A stretch of DNA of 45,360 bases, from positions 1 to 45,360 of the forward strand of contig JAAUPI010000013.1 in the NCBI GenBank assembly GCA_012035135.1, given 5' to 3'. Numbering within the stretch: position 1 is the stretch's first letter; every line of letters begins with the position of its first letter. The notes beneath the pieces are model-generated. The model had not been told where the DNA came from. It searched no databases and worked only from the letters and a program-made list of their open reading frames with translations. Made by a program: the position numbers and the translations under genes. This document shows positions 25,872 to 33,645 of the stretch, piece after piece. Source of the stretch: Microcoleus sp. CSU_2_2. Its GTDB lineage: Bacteria > Cyanobacteriota > Cyanobacteriia > Cyanobacteriales > Microcoleaceae.

Positions 25872-26114
25872 GAAAGGGAAGAAGGAAGAGGGGGAGAGGA
25901 GGAGAAGGGGAGAGGGGAGAAGAGATGGCTATTAATTCTCAATTACCAATCCCCAATGCCCAATGCCCATCCGATTTTCGATTCAAATTACCAATCAATC
26001 CAAAATCCAAAATCCAAAATTGCCCAATGCCCGCCTCCCTAGCTCTCCCTTCTGCCTTTGAGTGGTATTCTAGATTGTGTATTTTCATATTTTTAGATAG
26101 AGGCGGGCGTCATC
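25872..26114. other. Polypurine tract and degenerate heptamers before psbM
   Basis: An almost pure purine run (AAGAAGGAAGAGGGGGAGAG and similar) covers about 25870-25926. It is followed by CCCAATG- and CCAAAAT-type short repeats up to about 26030. A 66-codon ORF here (25925-26125) is repeat-derived. The psbM promoter should lie in the last ~80 bases. Confidence 0.6.
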
Positions 26115-26228
26115 ATGGCAGTTAACGATTTAGGGTTTGTGGCAACCATTCTGTTTGTACTGGTTCCCAGCGTTTTTCTAATCATTCTGTACATTCAAAC
26201 TGCTAGCCGCGAAGGCAAAAAAGATTAG
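26115..26228 (+). CDS. psbM: Photosystem II reaction-centre protein PsbM
   Basis: This 37-residue single-helix protein reads [20 protein letters not shown] followed by [17 protein letters not shown]. It matches PsbM, whose conserved core is VNDLGFVA...LFVLVP and IQT.SREG. PsbM sits at the PSII dimer interface. Two or three extra basic/acidic residues extend the C-terminus. A strong terminator follows after 40 bases, so the gene is monocistronic. Confidence 0.95.
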   Translation: MAVNDLGFVATILFVLVPSVFLIILYIQTASREGKKD

Positions 26229-26267
26229 CAATTCTTGCTATTTCTGTCTGGCCCAAGCTGGTTACAG

Positions 26268-26304
26268 AAAAAGCGCCAACAGCTTTTTGCTGGGGCGCTT
26301 TTTT
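26268..26304 (+). terminator. Rho-independent terminator after psbM
   Basis: AAAAAGCGCC and GGCGCTTTTTT form the outer stem, and ACAGC/GCTG continue it inside around TTTTT. The stem ends in a run of six Ts. Confidence 0.85.
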
Positions 26305-26348
26305 GTTGGCTGTTAACTCTAATTCTCAAAACTCATCCAACAGTAGCT

Positions 26349-26410
26349 GTAGGGTGCGTCGCATCAAAAATTCTAAACAAAGTTACAATCTCACAGCGAG
26401 TGCACCTACA
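26349..26410. repeat. GTGCGTCGC-family repeat, degenerate
   Basis: The left arm TAGGGTGCGTCGC is intact; the right arm GCGAGTGCACCTAC is degenerate. It lies between psbM and the end of the universal stress protein gene. Confidence 0.55.
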
Positions 26411-26475
26411 AAATATAGCAACCGCCAAGACGGTCAAGACTTGGGAGAATTGGTATAACTATTGGGTATGAAAGT

Positions 26476-27327
26476 TTAGCCGATCGTCCGGGCTAGCAAT
26501 ACGGGACAGTTGGCGTAGACTCGCACGTAGTCTGACAGAGAGTTTCCGAGGAGTCGATCGAGATCCACAAAGCTTTTGGCAATATTTGGCCGCCGATCCG
26601 GTGAACCAATCACTAATAAGTCGGCATTCATTTCGTCTGTAAACCGACAAATTGTTTCCCCGGGCTTGCCGATGGCACTTACACAGCGGTAGCTAACTCC
26701 CATTTGTTTCGCGAGTGCTACTGCGGGCGCTAATACGGGGTCTTTTTCCGCAGTTGCCGTTAAATCTTCTGTGGTTTTTCCGGTCAAATCTTTGGTAACG
26801 TGTACTAAAATGAGCTGTCCGCCGTCAAGTTCTTTGACAAAAGATAGCGCCAAATCTAAGGATTGTTTGGCGGATTCTGATTTGTCGATCGCTACCATGA
26901 CGCGCCTGATTCTTTTGACGTAAATGTCGTCTTTTACTAACAGCATGGGTCGGGATGTTAGCTGGAAAACGTACTGACTTACGGAGTTTTCCAAAATTGA
27001 TTGCAGTCTGCCAAATCCCCGCGAACCCATGATTACTAAGTCGGATTGTTCTTCTTCTGCGACTTGGCAAACTGTTGTTTTGGGATCTCCTTGTTTGAGT
27101 CGAGGATTGACTTTGCTGGAGTCTATTTTTAAGGACTGGACGGCTTGTGCTAGGATTTTACCTCCTTCTTCTAACTTCTCGGCCATACCGTCGGATGTGA
27201 CTTGGGGTGGCACGACGTGCAAGACGGTGACAGAGCTTTGTTGCAAAGAAGGGATGTCCATCAACATATTAAACATCTCTTCGCATAGACCGCGACCGGC
27301 AACGGCTACTAAAATTTTTTCTATCAT
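26476..27327 (-). CDS. Tandem universal stress protein (two UspA domains)
   Basis: The 283-residue protein has two Usp domains, about 1-133 and 140-283. Each starts with a beta-strand (KILVAVAG; RRVMVAIDKSESAKQSLD). The first ends in an ATP-loop-like MGSRGFGRLQSILENSVSQY. The second has IGSPDRRPNIAKSF then LLGNSLSDYV, where the usual G2xG9xGS spacing is disturbed, so only the first may bind nucleotide as in the family. Usp proteins respond to stress or starvation. It is flanked upstream by heptamer arrays. Confidence 0.88.
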   Translation of the reverse strand: MIEKILVAVAGRGLCEEMFNMLMDIPSLQQSSVTVLHVVPPQVTSDGMAEKLEEGGKILAQAVQSLKIDSSKVNPRLKQGDPKTTVCQVAEEEQSDLVIMGSRGFGRLQSILENSVSQYVFQLTSRPMLLVKDDIYVKRIRRVMVAIDKSESAKQSLDLALSFVKELDGGQLILVHVTKDLTGKTTEDLTATAEKDPVLAPAVALAKQMGVSYRCVSAIGKPGETICRFTDEMNADLLVIGSPDRRPNIAKSFVDLDRLLGNSLSDYVRVYANCPVLLARTIG

Positions 27328-27344
27328 GGTTTTGGCGGTAAAAA

Positions 27345-27411
27345 CAGTTGACAGTTGACAGTTGACAGTGAGGTTTTAGGATGGGGATTTAAACAGTTGA
27401 CAGTTGACAGC
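27345..27411. repeat. ACAGTTG heptamer arrays
   Basis: At least three consecutive AGTTGAC units near 27349-27370 and two more near 27393-27410. CCACTATTAAAC / ATTGTCAATTGTCC repeats continue to about 27495. This is the upstream region of the universal stress protein gene. Confidence 0.8.
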
Positions 27412-27549
27412 GAAAATCTGATCGGGGTTTTTGCTGTCCATTGTCCACTATTAAACCCACTCATGGACAATTGTCAATTGTCCACTGTTAAACTAGGGCG
27501 TTGATACTCTAGCTGGTTACTGTCCAGCATAAGCCTGAAGTTTGCCTTT

Positions 27550-27915
27550 TGACATACTCCCCAGCCATCGATGCGTGGGGATTCCCAAACCTCACGATTT
27601 GAGTTTCTGCTTCAATGCAACTGCCTCTACCCACAAGGAGTTTTATGGTCTTATGTTCGCTCCACAGACTAACCCCGCTAGTCCAGCGGTTTTTATGTGT
27701 CGAAAACCCAAAAGGAATTCTGATCTACTGTGCGTGATTCTAGGGATGTTCACCATTGCCCTGTCCTCTTTTCCCGGTCTACCGATTTTTCTTCCCCGTT
27801 GCGATTATTCGCAAACTTTGTTGTTAGGGTTTATGTCTCCATCGTCGCGGGTGGGTCGTTGACCGCTAAAATTGTACCAAATATAAAGCCGTCGTACAAG
27901 GATGGGGTTTCCACC
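27550..27915 (-). mobile_element. IS200/IS605-type relic, non-coding
   Basis: Read on the minus strand, it ends (27582-27551) in GGAATCCCCACGC, ATCGAT, GGCTGGGGAGTATG. This matches the right end of the TnpB element at 11135-11165 (AGAATCCCCTCGC...GGGGAGTATC). The other end has AAACCCCATCC near 27897-27911, with a CCCC run like the left end at 9706. An internal ACCGCTGG/CTAGCGG hairpin is present. About 360 bases contain no convincing protein; it may be a non-autonomous derivative that keeps guide-RNA-like sequence. Confidence 0.5.
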
Positions 27916-27966
27916 CACATTTTCCGATGATTTATAGAAATGTAGCGTTTTGGAACGATTTGTAAC

Positions 27967-28467
27967 GTGTTAGAGAACGATCGAACTCAACCGGAACTCG
28001 CACCGACGGGTGCTATTCAAAGCCTGTCTGCGGGAGAATATGGGGGCTGGTTTGAATATTTGGTGCGAGTGTACCCTCACCATACCGACTATAGCGGTGC
28101 GGTTTGGCACGGTACTTATCTGGCTTGGATGGAGGAAGCTAGGGTGGAAAGTTTGCGATCTATTGGCATTGAGTATGCTGACTGGGTGGCTCAAGGTTTG
28201 GAATTGCCGGTGGTGGAACTTTCCCTGCGCTACCACCGAGCCGTACAGATGGGTCAAGCTGTGGCGGTGAGAACGCGGATGACTGCTGGTGAAGGCGTGC
28301 GGCTGCTTTGGGACTACGAAATTCGATCGGCTGACGGTCAAGAGTTATATGTAACAGCACAGGTGACTTTGGTCGGTGTCGATCGCGACAAAGGCAAGAT
28401 TATCCGTCAATTACCACCGCTGCTGAAGGAGGCTTTGGCAAAGCAGTCTGTTAAACCGTCAACGTAA
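27967..28467 (+). CDS. Acyl-CoA thioesterase (hotdog fold, 4HBT)
   Basis: With GTG start at 27967 the protein has 166 residues. The 4HBT pattern VYPHHTDYSGAVWHGTYLAW is followed by MEEARVESLRSIGI, then VVELSLRYHRAVQMGQAV; the Asp of HHTD is the catalytic residue in this family. It resembles YbgC/FcbC-type thioesterases and cyanobacterial DHNA-CoA thioesterases, but a specific substrate cannot be claimed. The next gene starts 22 bases later on the same strand, so it heads a three-gene operon. The first 25 residues are poorly conserved in character, so a later start is possible. Confidence 0.82.
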   Translation: MLENDRTQPELAPTGAIQSLSAGEYGGWFEYLVRVYPHHTDYSGAVWHGTYLAWMEEARVESLRSIGIEYADWVAQGLELPVVELSLRYHRAVQMGQAVAVRTRMTAGEGVRLLWDYEIRSADGQELYVTAQVTLVGVDRDKGKIIRQLPPLLKEALAKQSVKPST

Positions 28468-28489
28468 TATCGATCAACGGCGAAATACT

Positions 28490-29500
28490 TTGAAAAGTAA
28501 TCAGTTAAATACTGCTTTAAAAGCTGAACAGACAACAAGTATTGTTTCTGCAAATCCAGATGATTTAAAACACGGTAAATTAGTTCAAAACCCAGATAGT
28601 TTTTGGGCGATAATTTCGCTGTCGGCGGCGCTGCTAGCGGTATCGCTGGCTGCAATTTTTATTAGATTGAGCGAACGAGAAATCGGCCCGAATGCTACTG
28701 TTTTTAACCGTTTGTGGATGGCAACTGTGGTGTTTGCACTGTGGAACGGTGCAGATGCTGCGCGCCGTCGAATGTCTGGGGCGGAACCTGAAGTGCGATC
28801 GAACTACACTCTGAGCGATTTGATACTTTTAATAGCAGTAGGCGTGGTTTCTTCTGCTTCTTTGGGTTTCTGGGCTTGGTCGCTGACTCAGACTAATGTG
28901 GCTAATTCTACTGTACTGCGAAATTTAACTCCTTTGTTTACTACTTTGGGAGGATGGGTGCTGTTGGGCCGCCGTTTTGACAACAGGTTTTTAGTGGGAA
29001 TGGCGATCGCTTTGACAGGTGCGATCGCGATCGGACTCGACGATTTGCAAACTGCGGGAGATCATCTTGCAGGCGATATTACTGCTCTTTTATCGGCAAT
29101 GTTCTACGCAGGAAATCTGCTGATTGCAGAACATCTACGAACCAAGTTTCCGGCGACAACTATATTGATGTGGCGCTGTTTTATTGGCAGTATATTGATT
29201 TTGCCACTGGTTCTGCTGGCAGGCGATCGAGTTTTCCCATATTCTTGGCAGGGCTGGCTGGCTGTAATTGCTTTAGCAGTAATTTGCCAAGCTTTCGGTC
29301 AGGGACTTTTGATCCACAGTCTTGGCCGTTTGTCATCAGGTTTTGTAGCTCTTTTCCTGCTACTGGAACCCGTGATTACAGCTATTATTGCTTGGATGCT
29401 ATTTTCGGAAAGATTGAGTTTGTTTAACTGGTTGGCTTTTTCTGTAGTTTTGGTTGGGATTTATGTAGCAAAATCTAGCGGTTATGCCGATAAAAAATGA
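28490..29500 (+). CDS. DMT/EamA-family transporter
   Basis: This 336-residue protein begins at TTG 28490; no ATG occurs before the first helix. About ten hydrophobic segments are visible, in two EamA halves: SLSAALLAVSLAAIFIRLSE and the NSTVLRNLTPLFTTLGGW motif in the first, and ALLSAMFYAGNLLIAEHL plus SSGFVALFLLLEPVITAIIA in the second. EamA proteins usually export amino acids or metabolites. It overlaps the ATP-grasp gene by four bases (ATGA), so the two are translationally coupled. Confidence 0.88.
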   Translation: MKSNQLNTALKAEQTTSIVSANPDDLKHGKLVQNPDSFWAIISLSAALLAVSLAAIFIRLSEREIGPNATVFNRLWMATVVFALWNGADAARRRMSGAEPEVRSNYTLSDLILLIAVGVVSSASLGFWAWSLTQTNVANSTVLRNLTPLFTTLGGWVLLGRRFDNRFLVGMAIALTGAIAIGLDDLQTAGDHLAGDITALLSAMFYAGNLLIAEHLRTKFPATTILMWRCFIGSILILPLVLLAGDRVFPYSWQGWLAVIALAVICQAFGQGLLIHSLGRLSSGFVALFLLLEPVITAIIAWMLFSERLSLFNWLAFSVVLVGIYVAKSSGYADKK

Positions 29501-30690
29501 TTTTTCAAAAAGATAAAATAGGACTGACTCTGGGCATGAATCGCTTACATTACGACTTTAGTTTGCTACCTCAATATTTGGAAGTGCTGTTTGCTAAATT
29601 GCGGATTGCTGTGGTGTTCGGCGGCGACTGCGATCGAGCAGGCTCCGTGATTTACAAAACACACAATCCCCGTGCTTGGAAAAGTTACGAAATCGTAGCT
29701 CGCGAGATTTCTGAAGCACTAGAAAAAATAGGCTTTAAGCACGTTATTGTGCTGCCTGATGACATGAGTTTGCCGGAACAACTAAAACGAGAAAACATTC
29801 ATTTAGTATGGCTAAATACTGGCGGAGTGCAGGGCTACAATCCTGTTTGTCACACTCCGGCTGTGTTGGAAATGTTGGGAATGCCTTATGTCGGTCACAA
29901 TCCTTTAAATAGTTCGACTTTAGATAACAAACACGCTTTTAAACGCGAATTACAATCGATCGGAATTAAAACAGCTCCCTTTATGACTTGGCATCCTTCT
30001 CAAGGGATTCTCCGACCTAATTTTCACGATCGCTTTGCAATTGCTTTTGGCAATTATCAAGGGCCTTTTGTCGTCAAGCCAGTATCAGGACGCGCGTCGC
30101 TACACGTCCATTTTGTAGAGAAAATTGATGGTTTATCTCAGGCTGTTTCGGAAGTTCACCGGGCAACTCACAATACTGCTTTGATTGAAAAATATTTGCC
30201 AGGAAGAGAGTTTTGTGTGGCGGTTTGTGGCTATGTTACTTATGCTAATGGTGGTTTTTCTAAAAACACCAAACCATTTGCTTTTTCAACTGTCGAGCGA
30301 GTATTGGATTCTGACGAACTTATCTTTACTTCTATGGACAAAAAAGCGATTACTGCCGATCGCGGAAAGTTAATGGGCGCTGAGGAACCGGAATTGAAGC
30401 AGGAGTTAATTGAGTTAGCCAGAAAAATTTATTGGGAGTTTAGTTTGAATAGTTTGGTGCGGATTGATGTCAGGAGTGATGGGAATGGGGAACTTTATGT
30501 TTTGGAGGCAAATCCGAAACCGGATCTGAAACGCCCAGCAGAAAATGTGACGAGTTTGGTAGCTTTGGGTTTGGCGGAATACGGGATGAGTTATAATGAT
30601 TTAATTTTGAGTTTGATTGCCGATCGACTAGATTATTTGCTAACTCAGCATATCGGGATTATTCCTCACATTGTAGATTTGCTGCATTAA
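29497..30690 (+). CDS. ATP-grasp ligase, D-Ala-D-Ala-ligase-like
   Basis: The protein has 397 residues. It shows an N-terminal substrate domain (LRIAVVFGGDCDRAGSVIYK ... VWLNTGGVQGYNP), the central ATP-grasp part (MPYVGHNPLNSSTLDNKHAF, GPFVVKPVSGRASLHVHFV, EKYLPGREFCVAVCG) and a C-terminal Mg-binding part (LNSLVRIDVRSDGNGELYVLEANPKP cut at DVR/EANP). The layout is that of D-alanine-D-alanine ligase relatives (COG1181), but SGRAS replaces the usual Ser-rich loop and the N-terminus lacks EHxVS. It may ligate other amino acids; coupling to a DMT exporter supports a peptide or amino-acid product. Confidence 0.82.
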   Translation: MIFQKDKIGLTLGMNRLHYDFSLLPQYLEVLFAKLRIAVVFGGDCDRAGSVIYKTHNPRAWKSYEIVAREISEALEKIGFKHVIVLPDDMSLPEQLKRENIHLVWLNTGGVQGYNPVCHTPAVLEMLGMPYVGHNPLNSSTLDNKHAFKRELQSIGIKTAPFMTWHPSQGILRPNFHDRFAIAFGNYQGPFVVKPVSGRASLHVHFVEKIDGLSQAVSEVHRATHNTALIEKYLPGREFCVAVCGYVTYANGGFSKNTKPFAFSTVERVLDSDELIFTSMDKKAITADRGKLMGAEEPELKQELIELARKIYWEFSLNSLVRIDVRSDGNGELYVLEANPKPDLKRPAENVTSLVALGLAEYGMSYNDLILSLIADRLDYLLTQHIGIIPHIVDLLH

Positions 30691-30727
30691 TTAATTATAT
30701 CAAAAATAGGACTGATCCACGGGTGGT

Positions 30728-30820
30728 CAGAAACCGGGTTTTTTACGATAATATTTCGTTACTGCACTCAGAAACAGCCAAAAACCCAGTTTATGCAGGT
30801 TTTGATGCGTAAGTCTCCTA
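30728..30820. repeat. AAACCGGGTTT-family hairpin element, copy 2
   Basis: AGAAACCGGGTTTTTT on the left, AAAAACCCAGTTT on the right, and the tail TTTTGATGCGTAAGTCTCC. The rest of the gap 30691-31088 shows no gene or other structure I can support. Confidence 0.75.
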
Positions 30821-31088
30821 ATTTAAACTCACATTTGCTTGTTACTTTCGCTCTGCCTGGCAGAGCAGATCCGGAGGCTCTGCCTCCTTTTACGAACCAG
30901 CTTGTAGGAGAGAGGACTGTAGGAGCTGTTTAAGTTATTAAATTTTAGTTTAAATATTAAATTGCGTTTCCAAGTGAACACAAGTGCCCAAGTCGTGATA
31001 CCTTTGAGAAAGCTAGGGATTTCTTGATTTGTCCTTTGCGAGATTAAGAAATCAGGGTAGGTCATTTTATATTCATTAGATAAAGCAA

Positions 31089-33356
31089 ATGCAAGCGTTA
31101 CTTTTATTAATAGGATTTGGATTTGGTGCATTAGTCGGCTGGATAATTTTGAATAAGCGTAACTCTCGTAGTTTGATGCGGATGGAGGGTGCGCAGCAGG
31201 CTTTGTCACAGTTGGAGTCTCAATTGCATACCAGAAACTTGGGATTGCGCCAAGAAATACATGAGAGAAATAAGCTAAGTGTTCAATTATCTCAGTTGCA
31301 ATCTCGGTTTGAGATGGTGAATATGGATCGCGAACATTTAACTTCTCAGGTGTCGGAGTTGGAAGGAATGTTGGCAGGAATTAATGCCGATCGCGCTCAA
31401 TTTGATTCTCTGCTTTCTGACTTGCAATCGGAATTAAAAAATGCTCAAAAGTTTCACTCAAATTCATCGGAATTGGCAGAAATTCAAGCTCAATTAGCAG
31501 TTTCGGAGCAAGAGCGATCGCAACTTAATACTCAAGTGCTGGAAATGCAAGCAGAGTTAGAGACAGTTGATGCTGAACGCGCTCAATTTCATGCTCTGCT
31601 GTCTAAATTTGATAGTCAATTGGAAACTGCTAACCAAGCACGTTCGCAGCTACAGTACCAACTTTCGGAACTGCAAATTAAGTTCGATCGCAAAAATCAA
31701 GATCTGGATCGAATTCAGCCTGAATTGTCGGATTTGCAAGCTCAATTAGCATTAGTTGAAGGAGATCGATCGCAATTCACTACTCAATTCTCGGAACTTC
31801 AAACTCAATTGGAAAGCGCCAATGATGAGCGCCAACTCTTAAACTCTCAACTACAAACTACTTGCCAAAAACACAAGCAAATTAAATATCAATTATTAAC
31901 AACAGAAAGACAATTAGAAGCAGCGATCGAGGAACGGGAGCTTTTAAAATCTCAACTGTTAGAATTACAGCCTGAATTGGCTAGTGCAAGTCAGGAGCGA
32001 TCGCAACTTAATTCTCAACTGTCTGAATTGCTATCTCAGTTAGATGCTGCTAATGTGGAGCGAGAACAACTTAATTCTCAATTGTCTGAATTGCAGTCAA
32101 ATTTGGATGCTGCTAATCGAGAGCGAGAACAACTGACTTATCAGTTGTCTGTTAAGCAAGCTCAAAATCAAATTCAATCTCAAGTAGGGGAGTTAGAAAA
32201 TCGTTTAGCAACCGCTTTTGAAGAGCGATCGCACTTACAATCTGAATTAGAAAATGTTAATACAGATCGATTCCAACTGCAATCTCAACTCTCGGAACTT
32301 CAAAGTCAAATCGATACAACCAGTCAGAATCAAACTCAACTTCACGATCGAGTATCGGAGTTAGAAAATCAGTTAGAAACTCTATCTCAAAGTCGATCGC
32401 AACTACAATCAGAATTAGAAAATACTCACAGAGAGCGAGCGCACATTTACTCTCAACTCTCGCAATTCCAAAGTCAAATCGATACAGCCGATGAGGGTAA
32501 AAATCAACTGCAAGCTCAAGTAGCGGCATTAGAAAATCAGTTAGAAACAGTTTATGAAGAAAGGTTGCAGCTAAATGCACAACTTTCTGAAGCGCCAGCC
32601 AAATCCCTAAAGGGCGATCGAGAATCCGAACAATCTGATGCGGAATTAGAGCAAGTTGAATCATCAACTTCCGATTCAGAAGTCTTGAATAGTCAGGAGT
32701 TGGTGGTTTCTCAACAGGGTAACAGCAATTATAGTACGATCGGCGAAGCGCTGCAAAATGCTGCTGCGGGGGCGCGGATTTACGTAAATCCTGGATTGTA
32801 TCAGGAAAGTCTAATTATCGACAAATCCGTAGAAATTATCGGCAACACAGAAGCCGGAAGCATCATCGTTGAAAGTAGCACTTCAAACTGCATTAAGATG
32901 CAAACAGACAGTGCTTTAGTGCGAGGTTTAACGCTCAATGCAACTGGTAAATACTACGCGGTAGATATTCGCAAAGGGCAGTTAGTTATAGAAGACAGCG
33001 ATATCACTGCTGCGGATTATTCTGTGATGGTAATTTGTGGCCCGGAGGCTGCTTGTGAGATTCGTCGCTGTCAGATTCACAATGGAATATGGAACGGAAT
33101 TTTTATTTCAGATGAGGGGAAAGCAACAGTAGAAGATTGCAATATTTTTGACAACGGTACTCTCGGAATCGGTGTCGGGTTGGGAGGTAAATTGATTGTG
33201 CGCCGCTGTCGAATCAATGGGAATGAAGGCGAGGCGATCGCAGTTTATCGAGATAGTATTGCTACTGTGGAAGATTGCGATTTAACAGGTAATTCTGGAG
33301 GAGCTTGGCGGATTGTAGATAATGGATATGTGTCGGGAAAAGGCAATCGAGAATAG
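31089..33356 (+). CDS. Membrane-anchored coiled-coil protein with C-terminal right-handed beta-helix
   Basis: This 755-residue protein starts with a membrane anchor (LLLLIGFGFGALVGWIIL, residues 4-21). Residues about 40-510 are a very long coiled coil of variant SQLSELQSQLDAANREREQL units. The C-terminus (about 540-755) is a pectate-lyase-like parallel beta-helix: YSTIGEALQNAAAGARIYV, NPGLYQESLIIDKSVEII, ALVRGLTLNATG, CEIRRCQIHNGIWNGIFISD, KATVEDCNIFDNGTLGIGVG and KLIVRRCRINGNEGEAIAVY. The anchor, spacer and helix suggest the beta-helix is held away from a membrane as a binding module. I do not know a named family with this order. Internal coiled-coil repeats could recombine. Confidence 0.82.
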   Translation: MQALLLLIGFGFGALVGWIILNKRNSRSLMRMEGAQQALSQLESQLHTRNLGLRQEIHERNKLSVQLSQLQSRFEMVNMDREHLTSQVSELEGMLAGINADRAQFDSLLSDLQSELKNAQKFHSNSSELAEIQAQLAVSEQERSQLNTQVLEMQAELETVDAERAQFHALLSKFDSQLETANQARSQLQYQLSELQIKFDRKNQDLDRIQPELSDLQAQLALVEGDRSQFTTQFSELQTQLESANDERQLLNSQLQTTCQKHKQIKYQLLTTERQLEAAIEERELLKSQLLELQPELASASQERSQLNSQLSELLSQLDAANVEREQLNSQLSELQSNLDAANREREQLTYQLSVKQAQNQIQSQVGELENRLATAFEERSHLQSELENVNTDRFQLQSQLSELQSQIDTTSQNQTQLHDRVSELENQLETLSQSRSQLQSELENTHRERAHIYSQLSQFQSQIDTADEGKNQLQAQVAALENQLETVYEERLQLNAQLSEAPAKSLKGDRESEQSDAELEQVESSTSDSEVLNSQELVVSQQGNSNYSTIGEALQNAAAGARIYVNPGLYQESLIIDKSVEIIGNTEAGSIIVESSTSNCIKMQTDSALVRGLTLNATGKYYAVDIRKGQLVIEDSDITAADYSVMVICGPEAACEIRRCQIHNGIWNGIFISDEGKATVEDCNIFDNGTLGIGVGLGGKLIVRRCRINGNEGEAIAVYRDSIATVEDCDLTGNSGGAWRIVDNGYVSGKGNRE

Positions 33357-33377
33357 AAGTAGTCAGTTGGCAGTAGT

Positions 33378-33547
33378 CATTAGTCTTCGGGTGCGTCGCC
33401 ACCCTTAAATCCCTCAAAAAATCGACAATCGATCGGCGACGCACCTTACCATTAGTCTTCGGGTGCGTCGCCACCCTTAAATCCCTCAAAAAATCGACAA
33501 TCGATCAGCGACGCACCTTACCATTAGTCTTCGGGTGCGTCGCCACC
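33378..33547. repeat. 72-bp tandem repeat built on the GTGCGTCGC palindrome
   Basis: Two full 72-base units start at 33378 and 33450, and a truncated third at 33522. Each begins CATTAGTCTTCGGGTGCGTC and contains GGGTGCGTCGCC...GGCGACGCACC as hairpin arms. The two full copies differ at only about one base (GATCGGCG / GATCAGCG). Confidence 0.93.
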
Positions 33548-33645
33548 TTTTTCCTAAAATAGCTACACATTTACCCCCCCAACTCCCCTTATTAAGGGGG
33601 GAGACAGAAGTGCATCTGTAGTAAATATTTATGAAATTGGTATAA

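Noticed and set aside
25925-26125. 66-codon plus-strand ORF before psbM
   Set aside because: It encodes translated short repeats (LPIPNAQCP and similar) and overlaps the psbM start.
27542-27862. 106-codon plus-strand ORF
   Set aside because: It lies antisense within the IS605-type relic and has no recognisable domain.
32257-32667. 136-codon minus-strand ORF
   Set aside because: It is the shadow of the coiled-coil coding repeats.
33262-33489. 75-codon minus-strand ORF with repeated FLRDLRVATHPKTN
   Set aside because: It is the translation of the 72-bp tandem repeat, not a gene.
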